A DNA stretch of 11,906 nucleotides from an uncultured Bacilli bacterium (lineage in GTDB: Bacteria; Bacillota_I; Bacilli_A; RF39; UBA660): assembly GCA_947631345.1 (NCBI GenBank), contig CANRKW010000028.1:1-11906 (forward strand), in the 5' to 3' direction. Position numbers and translations under genes: made by a program. The notes under the pieces were generated by a model. The model was not told the DNA's origin and ran no database searches. It saw nothing but the letters and a program-made list of their open reading frames with translations. Shown piece by piece: positions 5,944-11,906 of this stretch (position 1 is its first letter; each line of letters begins with the position of its first letter).

Positions 5944-7035
5944 CTATAAATACCAAAGTTTTTCTCCATTTTTTCTTACTTCTTTGATTATTCCCCCACC
6001 TATCATTTCACTACCTAAATATATAACACAAGCTTGTCCTGGAGTTACACTTTTTGCACTTTGATAGGTTACTCTTATTTCTTTTTCACTTGTATATTCT
6101 ATATTTATTGGTGTGTCTTCTCCACGATATCTGAATTTACAAGTTGCAAATGTAGGTTTTTTACTACTAATATAGTTCATATCTTCAATTATTGCTTCAT
6201 CACTCATTAGGTATTTGTTATCATTTCCAAATGCTACATATAATATGTTATTTTTAGTATCTTTTCCACATACATAATGCCTTAATTCGTCTCCACTGAG
6301 TCCCACATTTCGTCTTTGCCCGATAGTGTAATTCATAAGCCCTTTGTGACGCCCGATTACTTCTTTAGTTTCTACATTTACAATGTCTCCCTCTTTTCCT
6401 TTTAAGTAATTAGAAATAAACTTTTGATAATTTCTTTCTCCAATAAAACATATACCAGTTGAATCTTTTTTATCCGCTACTGGAAGACCTGCTTCTTTTG
6501 CTATTTTTCTTACTTCTTTTTTAGTTAAACCTCCAACTGGAAACAACACATCTTTAAATTCTTCTATTGTAACTTGACTTAAAAAGTAAGTTTGATCTTT
6601 ATTATTATCTATTCCTCTTAATACTTTACTACCTACTATTCTAGCATAATGTCCAGTTGCTATTTTATCTGCACCTAGTTTTTTTGCTTCTTTTTTGAAT
6701 AAATCAAATTTAATATATTTATTACACATTATATCTGGGTTTGGTGTTCTACCCTTTTTAAGTTCTTCTAAAAAATAGGAAAAAACATTATCCCAATATT
6801 CTTTAATAAAATCAACTCTATAAAGAGGTATACCTAAATAATCACACACTTTTTTAGCATCAATATAATCTTGTTCTTGCGGGCAAATCCCAGTAGTTTT
6901 ACCTTCTATATCATTGTTAATGTTTGAATCCCAATTTTTCATAAAAAGGCCTACTACTTCATACCCTTCTTTATCTAAAAGATAGGCTGAAACAGCACTG
7001 TCAACGCCTCCACTCATTCCTACTACTACTTTCAT
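5944..7035 (-). CDS. mnmA: tRNA-specific 2-thiouridylase
   Basis: Cytoplasmic enzyme that activates U34 of tRNA-Glu, -Gln and -Lys with ATP and inserts sulfur, giving s2U34. The N-terminal PP-loop is GMSGGVDS (6-13). The two catalytic Cys are C104 (NPDIMCNKYIKF) and C196 (STGICFIGER). The central GQRRNVGLSG and the C-terminal TPGQACVIY beta-barrel motif are present. Length 363 is normal. AAAGGA (7047-7042) precedes ATG by 6 nt, and a strong promoter lies upstream. It is transcribed alone or with the downstream XRE gene, which begins 116 nt later behind its own promoter. Confidence 0.97.
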   Translation of the reverse strand: MKVVVGMSGGVDSAVSAYLLDKEGYEVVGLFMKNWDSNINNDIEGKTTGICPQEQDYIDAKKVCDYLGIPLYRVDFIKEYWDNVFSYFLEELKKGRTPNPDIMCNKYIKFDLFKKEAKKLGADKIATGHYARIVGSKVLRGIDNNKDQTYFLSQVTIEEFKDVLFPVGGLTKKEVRKIAKEAGLPVADKKDSTGICFIGERNYQKFISNYLKGKEGDIVNVETKEVIGRHKGLMNYTIGQRRNVGLSGDELRHYVCGKDTKNNILYVAFGNDNKYLMSDEAIIEDMNYISSKKPTFATCKFRYRGEDTPINIEYTSEKEIRVTYQSAKSVTPGQACVIYLGSEMIGGGIIKEVRKNGEKLWYL

Positions 7036-7054
7036 ATCTTTTCCTTTCTAGAAC

Positions 7055-7083
7055 ATTATACAATAATAAAAAGCAATTGACAA
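7055..7083 (-). promoter_or_regulatory. Promoter of mnmA
   Basis: On the minus strand TTGTCA (7083-7078), exactly 17 nt and a perfect TATAAT (7060-7055). The expected transcript start near 7048 gives a leader of about 13 nt that opens at the Shine-Dalgarno. The -35 overlaps the -35 of the divergent promoter on the other strand. Confidence 0.75.
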
Positions 7084-7105
7084 ATAAAAACTCACATTAT
7101 AAAAT
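7077..7105 (+). promoter_or_regulatory. Promoter of the unknown membrane-protein gene at 7123
   Basis: A consensus TTGACA (7077-7082), 17 nt and TAAAAT (7100-7105); TATAAA (7098-7103) is a second -10 option. AGAGG (7113-7117) then serves ATG 7123, so the leader is again only about 11 nt. The -35 shares six bases (7078-7083 region) with the mnmA -35. Confidence 0.7.
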
Positions 7106-7122
7106 AAAATTAAGAGGTAGAT

Positions 7123-7584
7123 ATGAATAAAGAAATAGAAATAGCTATAACTAATGAAGAAGATTTATATGACAAATATAATAGAAACTATATAAATGAT
7201 GATTTAATACAATATATAATTAAAAAAGCAGTTGAATTAAAAAGTGTTTCTAATTATAAAATAATAATTACAAGTACTTTAAAAAATGACATAGATTATG
7301 AAGAATTAATAAAAGAAGGATTAAGAAAAGAATACATTAAAAGTTATGATAAACATAATATAAATACACGTTTTTTCTTTTTCTATTTAATATCAGGTAT
7401 TACATTATTAATTATTTCTAGAATATTAAATAGTACAGTTATATTTAGTGAAATATTCTTAATTGGTGGTTGGGTTTTAATTTGGAAAGTCATTGAATTA
7501 CTACTTTTTACTAATTTTGAAGAGAATTTAAAAAGAAAACTACTTAAAAGACTTTTAAATAGTTTAATTATAGAAAATAGATAA
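7123..7584 (+). CDS. Unknown membrane protein with cytoplasmic N-terminal domain and two TM helices
   Basis: I do not recognise a named family. Residues 1-80 are soluble, mixed helix and strand and acidic (EEDLYDKYN, DDLIQYIIKKAVEL, YKIIITSTLKN). Two hydrophobic segments follow at about 84-100 and 105-129, the second carrying IGGWVLIWKVIELLLF, and a basic tail (137-148) ends the protein. The arrangement suggests a hairpin in the membrane with both ends cytoplasmic. Similar IGGWV-W-E/K-LLF proteins occur as hypotheticals in Firmicutes, as far as I recall. The start is fixed by AGAGG at 7113-7117. The gene stops 1 nt before the convergent SpoIIM-like gene, with no clear hairpin between them. 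Confidence 0.8.
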   Translation: MNKEIEIAITNEEDLYDKYNRNYINDDLIQYIIKKAVELKSVSNYKIIITSTLKNDIDYEELIKEGLRKEYIKSYDKHNINTRFFFFYLISGITLLIISRILNSTVIFSEIFLIGGWVLIWKVIELLLFTNFEENLKRKLLKRLLNSLIIENR

Positions 7585-7585
7585 T

Positions 7586-8173
7586 TTATATTAAATTAAC
7601 TAAAATAGGATTTATATATATTTCACAAAGAGATATTAAGAAACAAAGTATTAAAGCACTTATATATAAAATACCTATTTTTTTAATGAATAAGTTTAAG
7701 TTAATACTTTCTCCTTTTATAGTACCTTTAAATAATTTATATGAGAAGTTAAACATAATACTTGAATAAATAATCATAAGTAAAATCATTAATATATGAT
7801 GAGGAAAAATTAAAAGAATAGCATATAATATACCTTTTAATTTATATGTTAAAACTACACTAGATATTAAAAATCCAACAAGCAAACCTTTATAAAAATC
7901 TACAAATATTACTATAGGAAATAATATATAGACAATACTTGATATAGTTATAATACTTATATATAACATATTGTATTTAAAACTAGATAAAATGTACGAA
8001 AAACTTTGAATTTTACCTATATTTAAAATATTAATATATTCTTTAATTTCATTTTTAATTATTAGTTTATCTAATCCTTTAGTGAAAATTAAGAATAATA
8101 TACCTGCTATAATGCCTAGTATGAATATTACAGTAGTAGTGACTACGATTTTTTTATCAATTATTTTTTTCAT
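7586..8173 (-). CDS. SpoIIM-like (stage II sporulation protein M / DUF95 family) membrane protein
   Basis: Polytopic membrane protein of 195 residues with about five hydrophobic segments (9-30, 68-91, 95-110, 113-145, 164-184). It matches Bacillus SpoIIM in order and motif: VDFYKGLLVGF, LKGILYAILLIFPHHI, a FNFSYKLFKG loop, and a last helix ending in CEIYINPILVNLI, compared with the E-x-Y-I/L-S/N-P tail of the family. SpoIIM helps engulfment and septal peptidoglycan thinning in spore formers; related proteins occur in non-sporulating bacteria. No other sporulation gene is in this window, so the role is open. The start has no Shine-Dalgarno; a TATAAT ends 5 nt before ATG. Confidence 0.75.
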   Translation of the reverse strand: MKKIIDKKIVVTTTVIFILGIIAGILFLIFTKGLDKLIIKNEIKEYINILNIGKIQSFSYILSSFKYNMLYISIITISSIVYILFPIVIFVDFYKGLLVGFLISSVVLTYKLKGILYAILLIFPHHILMILLMIIYSSIMFNFSYKLFKGTIKGESINLNLFIKKIGILYISALILCFLISLCEIYINPILVNLI

Positions 8174-8178
8174 ATTAA

Positions 8179-8208
8179 ATTATATTAAAACTCTTCAATT
8201 TTTATGAA
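8179..8208 (-). promoter_or_regulatory. Candidate leaderless promoter of the SpoIIM-like gene
   Basis: On the minus strand TTCATA (8208-8203), 18 nt and a perfect TATAAT (8184-8179) lie upstream. Only 5 nt (TTAAT) separate the hexamer from the ATG at 8173. No Shine-Dalgarno is present nearby; GAAGAG is about 20 nt upstream, too far. The spacing equals that before the ZIP gene. Confidence 0.5.
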
Positions 8209-8222
8209 AGTTATTATATAAT
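8194..8222 (+). promoter_or_regulatory. Candidate promoter of the 43-residue membrane miniprotein gene
   Basis: TTCAAT (8194-8199), 17 nt and a perfect TATAAT (8217-8222) are found on the plus strand, interleaved with the divergent promoter of the SpoIIM-like gene. A transcript starting near 8229 would carry GGTG (8229-8232) as its only ribosome-binding signal before ATG 8240. Confidence 0.45.
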
Positions 8223-8239
8223 ATTTATGGTGTTGTTAA

Positions 8240-8371
8240 ATGAAGAAGGAAATAAAAGAAAAGAAGAAAAAGAAAGATATAAAAACATTAGTACTTAGAG
8301 TACTAATATGGTTATTTGTAATAGTAATTATAGTAAGCTTTATAGGTGGTTTAATTATAAGTTTCTTCTAA
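8240..8371 (+). CDS. 43-residue Lys-rich single-TM miniprotein
   Basis: The ATG at 8240 directly follows an in-frame TAA, so no longer form is possible. The product starts MKKEIKEKKKKKDIKT (a strongly basic cytoplasmic tail), followed by one hydrophobic helix (about 17-43, VLIWLFVIVIIVSFIGG inside it) ending at the C terminus. A promoter precedes it and a hairpin terminator starts at its stop, so it is a complete single-gene unit. The layout resembles short Firmicutes proteins such as DUF4044 and the Listeria stressosome anchor Prli42, but I cannot establish homology by eye. Wrong-topology noise is unlikely given promoter, stop and terminator together. Confidence 0.72.
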   Translation: MKKEIKEKKKKKDIKTLVLRVLIWLFVIVIIVSFIGGLIISFF

Positions 8372-8394
8372 AATAGTATTTATTACTATTTTTT
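8370..8394. terminator. Hairpin terminator between the miniprotein gene and uppS
   Basis: AAAATAGTA (8370-8378) pairs perfectly with TACTATTTT (8384-8392) around a 5-nt loop, with T residues continuing to 8394. The left arm starts at the stop of the plus-strand miniprotein and the right arm contains the uppS stop (TAG, 8388-8386). It therefore serves both convergent genes. Confidence 0.72.
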
Positions 8395-9108
8395 ATTTTC
8401 GTTTATTCCTCCAAAACGTCTATCTCTTTTATTGTATACATCTAATGCTTTATCAAATTCGCTTTCATCAAAATCTGGAAAGTATGTTTTAGGAAAATAC
8501 ATTTCAGCATAAGCAAGTTCATAAAGCATAAAATTAGAAACTCTTACCTCCCCACTTGTTCTAATTAAAAAGTCAATTGGTGGAAGTTTATGATATAAGT
8601 TGTCACTGATAGTATCTTCATTTATGTCTTCTATATTTAATTCTCCATTTTTAACTTTTAAAGCGATGTTTTTAGTCGCATCAACTAATTCTGCTTTTCC
8701 TCCATAATTTAAGCAAATATTTAAAATTCCACCAGTATTATTTTCTGTTTCTTTTTCTAGTTTTTTCATAGAAAGCCATACTTTTTCATCTAATGGTTCT
8801 TTTCTTCCTGAAAATACTACTTTAATGTTATTACTATTAAATTCTTTAATACTTCCTTTAAATCCTGTAATAAATAAATTCATTAAATAATCTACTTCTT
8901 CTTTACTTCTTTTAAAGTTTTCAGTAGAAAAAGCAAAAACACTAAGAACTTTGACTCCTTTTTTTAATATATATTTTGATACTTTCTTTAAAGTTTCAAA
9001 TCCAGCTTTGTGTCCTTCACTTCTTATAAGGCCTCTTTCTTTAGCCCATCTTCCATTTCCATCTAATATTATTCCTACGTGTGTAGGTATTTTGTATTCT
9101 TCGTTCAT
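8386..9108 (-). CDS. uppS: Undecaprenyl diphosphate synthase (cis-prenyltransferase)
   Basis: Makes C55 undecaprenyl diphosphate from farnesyl diphosphate and IPP, the lipid carrier for peptidoglycan and wall polymers. The diphosphate-binding signature is LDGNGRWAKERG (D16, N18, R20, W21). FAFSTENF (58-65), LNYGG (133-137) and the IPP-binding LIRTSGEVRVSN (R183, R189, S191) are present, with E202 in AYAEMYF as metal ligand. Length 240 is normal. The common QR-LSN-LLWQ reads VR-VSN-MLYE here, a mild variation. The start follows AGGAG (9120-9116) by 7 nt, overlapping the tex stop. It ends a tex-uppS operon; the usual cdsA and frr neighbours are absent. Confidence 0.96.
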   Translation of the reverse strand: MNEEYKIPTHVGIILDGNGRWAKERGLIRSEGHKAGFETLKKVSKYILKKGVKVLSVFAFSTENFKRSKEEVDYLMNLFITGFKGSIKEFNSNNIKVVFSGRKEPLDEKVWLSMKKLEKETENNTGGILNICLNYGGKAELVDATKNIALKVKNGELNIEDINEDTISDNLYHKLPPIDFLIRTSGEVRVSNFMLYELAYAEMYFPKTYFPDFDESEFDKALDVYNKRDRRFGGINENKK

Positions 9109-9118
9109 AATTTTTCTC

Positions 9119-11245
9119 CTATTCTTTTATAAGACTCAAGCTCACTTGGCCTTTGTCTATATCTATTTTATCTACAAAACATTTTATTATTTCTCCAACA
9201 CTTAATATATCTAATGGATCACTTACATAGCTTTTACTCATTTTAGATATATGAATAAGTGCGTCATTTTTAAGTCCTATATCTATAAATGCTCCAAAAC
9301 TTGTTACATTTCTTACTGTTCCTTCTAAAGACATACCTAATTTTAAATCTTCAATTTTTAAAATATCGCTTTTTAGTAAAGGCATCTCAAGTTCATCTCT
9401 TGGATCTAGTCCTGGACTCTTTAACTCATTTATTATTTGTTCAGTTACGTATATATTAATATTAGTGTCTTTACTTACTTTTTCTATATTTGTTTTTTCT
9501 AAAGTTTTCTTAAATTCTTCTTTATGTATATCTTCAATTTTTAAATTTAGGTATTCTAGTATTTTTAATGCGTCTTTATAATTATCTGGATGTATTCCTG
9601 TATTATCTAAAGGATCAACGCTGTTGGGAACTCTTAAAAAGCCCACTGCTTGTTCATATATTTTATCTGTAATTCCTTTTACTTTTTTTAGTAATTCTCT
9701 TTTAGTGAATATTCCTTTATTTCTAAATTCAATAATTCCATCTATTGCTTTTTTATTCATACCACTAATGTACTTTAATATACTTTTAGAAGCAGTATTT
9801 AGGTTTACCCCTACTTCATTTACTATTTTCATTACACTATAGTCAAGAGCTTCACCTAACTCTTTTTGGTTAACATCATATTGATATTCTCCAACTCCAA
9901 TAGATTTAGCATCTATTTTAACGAGTTCACTTAATGGATCTTGTACTCTTCTTCCTATTGAAATTGCACTTCTTTTCTCAACTGTTAAATCAGGAAATTC
10001 TTCTATTGCAAGTTTACTAGCTGAATATATACTAGCCCCTGCTTCACTTACTATAATGTATTTTACATCAAGTCCTTTTATCGCGTTTGATACAAAAGTT
10101 TCACTTTCTCTACTTGCAGTTCCATTTCCTATAGCAATTAATTTAATATTGTATTTTTCTATTAGGTTTCTTAATACTTTAGTACTTCCTTCTATATCAT
10201 TTTTAGGTTCATTTGGATATATTGTTTCAACTTTCAAAAGTGCTCCAGTTTCATCAATTACTGCAAGTTTACATCCAGTTCTAAAAGATGGATCAAACCC
10301 TAGAACTACTCTTCCCTTTATAGGTCTAGTTAAAAGTAAGTTTTCTAAGTTTTCTTGGAAAGTCTTTATAGCAGTACTTTCACTTCTTTCAGTAACAGAA
10401 CTTCTTACTTCTCTTTCTATACTAGGAAGAATTAATCTTTTAAGTGAATCTTTAATAGCATTTTTAACTAAATCAACTACAAAACTAGATGAATCTTTTA
10501 TTATTTTGCTTTCTAAAAAATCTGTTATTTTATCCATATCATATTCTAAACTTACAGTTATTACTTTTTCTTTTTCAGCACGATTTATTGCAAGACATCT
10601 ATAGTGTTTTAATGTTTTTATTGATTCAGTGAAGTCATAATACATTTCATATGTTTTTTTAATATCTGGGTTATCTTTTTTAACTTTGGTTTTTATAACG
10701 GCTTCTTTATATATATAATTTCTAATCCATTTTCTAAAATATGCGTTTTCACTAATCCACTCACTTATTATGTACCCAGCACCTGTTAAAGCAGTGTTCA
10801 CATCTACATTATAACCACTTGCAAGAAGTTCTAGATTTCCTTTAGTAGGAAAAGCCATTATCTTTTTAGCAAGAGGTTCAAGTCCCATTTTAATGGCTTC
10901 ACTAGCTTTTGTTTTCTTCTTTTCTTTATATGGAAGGTATAAGTCTTCTACTTCAGCAAGTTTAGTACATTTTAATATAGAAGACTTTAATTCTTCAGTA
11001 AGAAGACCTTTTTCATCTATTAAATTTATAACTGCTTCTTTTCTTTCTAAAAGTGCTAAATTTCTTTTATATTCATCACTTATTAATTTAATTTGTGTTT
11101 CATCTAAATTGTTAGTCATTTCTTTTCTATATCTTGCTATAAAAGGAATAGTAGCCCCTTCTTCTAATAATTTTAATACTACTTTTATTTTATCTATATC
11201 TATATTAGTTATTTCATTTAATCTTTTTATTACTTCTTCGTTCAT
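9119..11245 (-). CDS. tex: Tex-family RNA-binding protein (S1 domain)
   Basis: Large cytoplasmic nucleic-acid-binding protein linked to transcription, at 708 residues close to the usual length. In order: helical Tex N-terminal region (about 1-200, with GATIPFIARYRKEM at 30-43 and LYLPYKEKKKTKA at 102-114), YqgF/RNase H-like domain (about 311-440, GFDPSFRTGCKLAV), helix-hairpin-helix repeats (about 482-550, LNTASKSILKYISGMN and GIHPDNY), and a C-terminal S1 domain (about 637-706, GTVRNVTSFGAFIDIG). AGGTGG (11255-11250) precedes ATG by 4 nt and overlaps the stop of the upstream gene. With uppS 10 nt downstream it forms a tight operon. No disruption is seen. Confidence 0.96.
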   Translation of the reverse strand: MNEEVIKRLNEITNIDIDKIKVVLKLLEEGATIPFIARYRKEMTNNLDETQIKLISDEYKRNLALLERKEAVINLIDEKGLLTEELKSSILKCTKLAEVEDLYLPYKEKKKTKASEAIKMGLEPLAKKIMAFPTKGNLELLASGYNVDVNTALTGAGYIISEWISENAYFRKWIRNYIYKEAVIKTKVKKDNPDIKKTYEMYYDFTESIKTLKHYRCLAINRAEKEKVITVSLEYDMDKITDFLESKIIKDSSSFVVDLVKNAIKDSLKRLILPSIEREVRSSVTERSESTAIKTFQENLENLLLTRPIKGRVVLGFDPSFRTGCKLAVIDETGALLKVETIYPNEPKNDIEGSTKVLRNLIEKYNIKLIAIGNGTASRESETFVSNAIKGLDVKYIIVSEAGASIYSASKLAIEEFPDLTVEKRSAISIGRRVQDPLSELVKIDAKSIGVGEYQYDVNQKELGEALDYSVMKIVNEVGVNLNTASKSILKYISGMNKKAIDGIIEFRNKGIFTKRELLKKVKGITDKIYEQAVGFLRVPNSVDPLDNTGIHPDNYKDALKILEYLNLKIEDIHKEEFKKTLEKTNIEKVSKDTNINIYVTEQIINELKSPGLDPRDELEMPLLKSDILKIEDLKLGMSLEGTVRNVTSFGAFIDIGLKNDALIHISKMSKSYVSDPLDILSVGEIIKCFVDKIDIDKGQVSLSLIKE

Positions 11246-11253
11246 TTTTCCAC

Positions 11254-11697
11254 CTATTCTATTTCACATAAATCTATACGATTCATATTACTTATTATTA
11301 TATTATTATTTCCTTCTAAAGTACTACATTTAGTTATTACTAAATTTCCATAAGTTACAATACCTTTTTTAGGTATATATGTAGAACTTCCTCCATCAAA
11401 TGCAACATCTTTTTGTTCCATATTTTCTATTAGTTCATCAATAGTAATTAATTCACTTTTTAATGCTTCTTCTAATGAATGAGTTTCACTATCAATTGTT
11501 ATATTAGCTGTTACATTATAATAATAAATATTACCCATTATATAAACTAAATCATTGTGTCTATTATTTATTACTTTAATTGTATATTTTTCAGTATTTT
11601 CTTTAGAATTATTTACATTAATATATCTTTTATATATTAAGAAACAAGATACTAATATAAGTAAAATAAGTAAGAAACTTTTAATAAAACTTTTCAT
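11254..11697 (-). CDS. Unknown secreted or membrane-anchored protein
   Basis: The product has 147 residues. Residues 1-4 are basic and 5-22 very hydrophobic, followed by KR, so it is a signal anchor. LVSC at 15-18 also fits a lipobox, but the Cys is followed by more hydrophobic residues, which favours an uncleaved anchor. The outer part has beta-like stretches, TIDELIENMEQ, a DGGS motif (101-104) and KCSTLEGN (123-130). I do not recognise a functional family. I start at ATG 11697, 10 nt after AGGAG (11712-11708). The GTG at 11706 would leave only 1 nt of spacing and is rejected. It is first in the operon with tex (8 nt) and uppS. Two further Cys (C124, C144) could form a disulfide. Confidence 0.78.
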   Translation of the reverse strand: MKSFIKSFLLILLILVSCFLIYKRYINVNNSKENTEKYTIKVINNRHNDLVYIMGNIYYYNVTANITIDSETHSLEEALKSELITIDELIENMEQKDVAFDGGSSTYIPKKGIVTYGNLVITKCSTLEGNNNIIISNMNRIDLCEIE

Positions 11698-11755
11698 ATA
11701 TAACACTCTCCTTATTTATTTTCTCTCTTGGTATTTATATTTTAACATATAATAA

Positions 11756-11784
11756 ATTAAAAAGTAACAATTTTATGTTACTTT
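11756..11784 (-). terminator. Terminator after the partial XRE regulator
   Basis: On the minus strand AAAGTAACA (11784-11776) pairs perfectly with TGTTACTTT (11769-11761) around a 6-nt loop, continuing into TT and AT-rich DNA. The stem begins at the base next to the TAG stop (11787-11785). It isolates the operon of the anchored protein, tex and uppS from the gene upstream. Confidence 0.75.
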
Positions 11785-11906
11785 CTATTCAAAGAATTTA
11801 TTTATAGGAATTTCTAATACTTTGCTTATTTTATATAAGTTATATAAACTTACACCTTGTGTTATATTAGAACTTTCTAAATTACCTATAGTAGATATTC
11901 CAACAC
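11785..11906 (-). CDS. XRE-type helix-turn-helix regulator, C-terminal end only
   Basis: The frame is open from the window edge and ends with TAG at 11787-11785; 39 residues are visible. They read as the second half of an XRE domain: VGISTIGNLES, then QGVSLYNLYKISKVLEIP and INKFFE. This matches the typical recognition-helix exit, S/T-LxxLxKIAxAL-xV/I and FF/LF end of compact HTH_3 proteins. The protein ends just after the HTH domain, so it is probably a small regulator with nothing C-terminal, unless it is N-terminally extended. Most of the gene lies outside the window. Confidence 0.75.
   Translation of the reverse strand, partial: VGISTIGNLESSNITQGVSLYNLYKISKVLEIPINKFFE

Noticed and set aside
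8227..8298. ATG at 8227 just 4 nt after TATAAT, opening a 23-codon frame
   Set aside because: It overlaps the 43-residue miniprotein gene in another frame and lacks a hydrophobic or otherwise sensible product. I noted it because the spacing resembles the leaderless layout, but the 8240 frame is far better supported.
8951..9205. Plus-strand open frame opposite uppS and tex
   Set aside because: Hydrophobic translation typical of antisense of AT-rich genes; no Shine-Dalgarno, and it spans two real genes.
9624..11333. Three plus-strand open frames opposite tex (9624-9842, 10056-10604, 10893-11333)
   Set aside because: All are antisense to a complete, domain-rich tex gene, with no promoter or ribosome binding site.
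11698..11706. GTG start at 11706 for the anchored protein
   Set aside because: Only 1 nt separates AGGAG from this GTG, whereas ATG 11697 has 10 nt spacing and gives a normal basic signal-anchor N terminus.
11555..11752. Plus-strand open frame opposite the anchored-protein gene
   Set aside because: Antisense shadow of the signal-anchor region; it also runs through that gene's Shine-Dalgarno region.
1..11906. TGA read as Trp (translation table 4)
   Set aside because: The genes are full length under the standard code and the Trp codons checked are TGG; in DNA this AT-rich a recoded TGA would appear inside them.

Overview
The window is about 11.9 kb of very AT-rich bacterial chromosome. Short intergenic gaps, GGAG-type ribosome binding sites and the gene families all point to a Firmicutes/Bacilli-type or Mollicutes-related organism that uses the standard genetic code: every Trp codon I checked is TGG, and all stops are TAA or TAG. 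Anaerobic ribonucleotide reductase genes suggest growth without oxygen. I cannot name a species. No tRNA, rRNA, CRISPR array, insertion sequence or prophage is visible. Most of the window is ordinary housekeeping DNA.

Left part (1-3345, + strand): the 3' end of nrdD and complete nrdG (class III ribonucleotide reductase and its activase) end at a hairpin terminator. The xerD-deoB pair follows (chromosome dimer resolution recombinase and phosphopentomutase) and also ends at a hairpin. Between deoB and the next + gene lies a very small minus-strand gene (3378-3519). A strong start in one frame and a coding-like tail in another suggest a frameshift.

Middle part (3636-8371): a ZIP-family metal transporter, a membrane-anchored DUF2726 protein, a convergent XRE-type regulator with a palindromic operator candidate over its own promoter, and mnmA (tRNA 2-thiouridylase). 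An unknown two-TM protein is divergent from mnmA, a SpoIIM-like membrane protein is convergent with it, and a 43-residue Lys-rich single-TM miniprotein is divergent from the SpoIIM-like gene.

Right part (8386-11906, - strand): an apparent operon of a secreted or anchored unknown protein, tex (YqgF/HhH/S1 RNA-binding protein) and uppS (undecaprenyl diphosphate synthase). The gaps are 8 and 10 nt, with each Shine-Dalgarno overlapping the preceding stop codon. Upstream is a terminator and the C-terminal end of another XRE-type regulator running off the window.

The most interesting signals are small. They are the probable frameshifted or recoded mini-gene at 3378-3519; two membrane-protein genes whose -10 hexamers sit 5 nt before ATG with no Shine-Dalgarno (candidate leaderless transcripts); the operator over the XRE promoter; and overlapping divergent promoters between mnmA and its neighbour. 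I do not see a convincing new multi-gene system.
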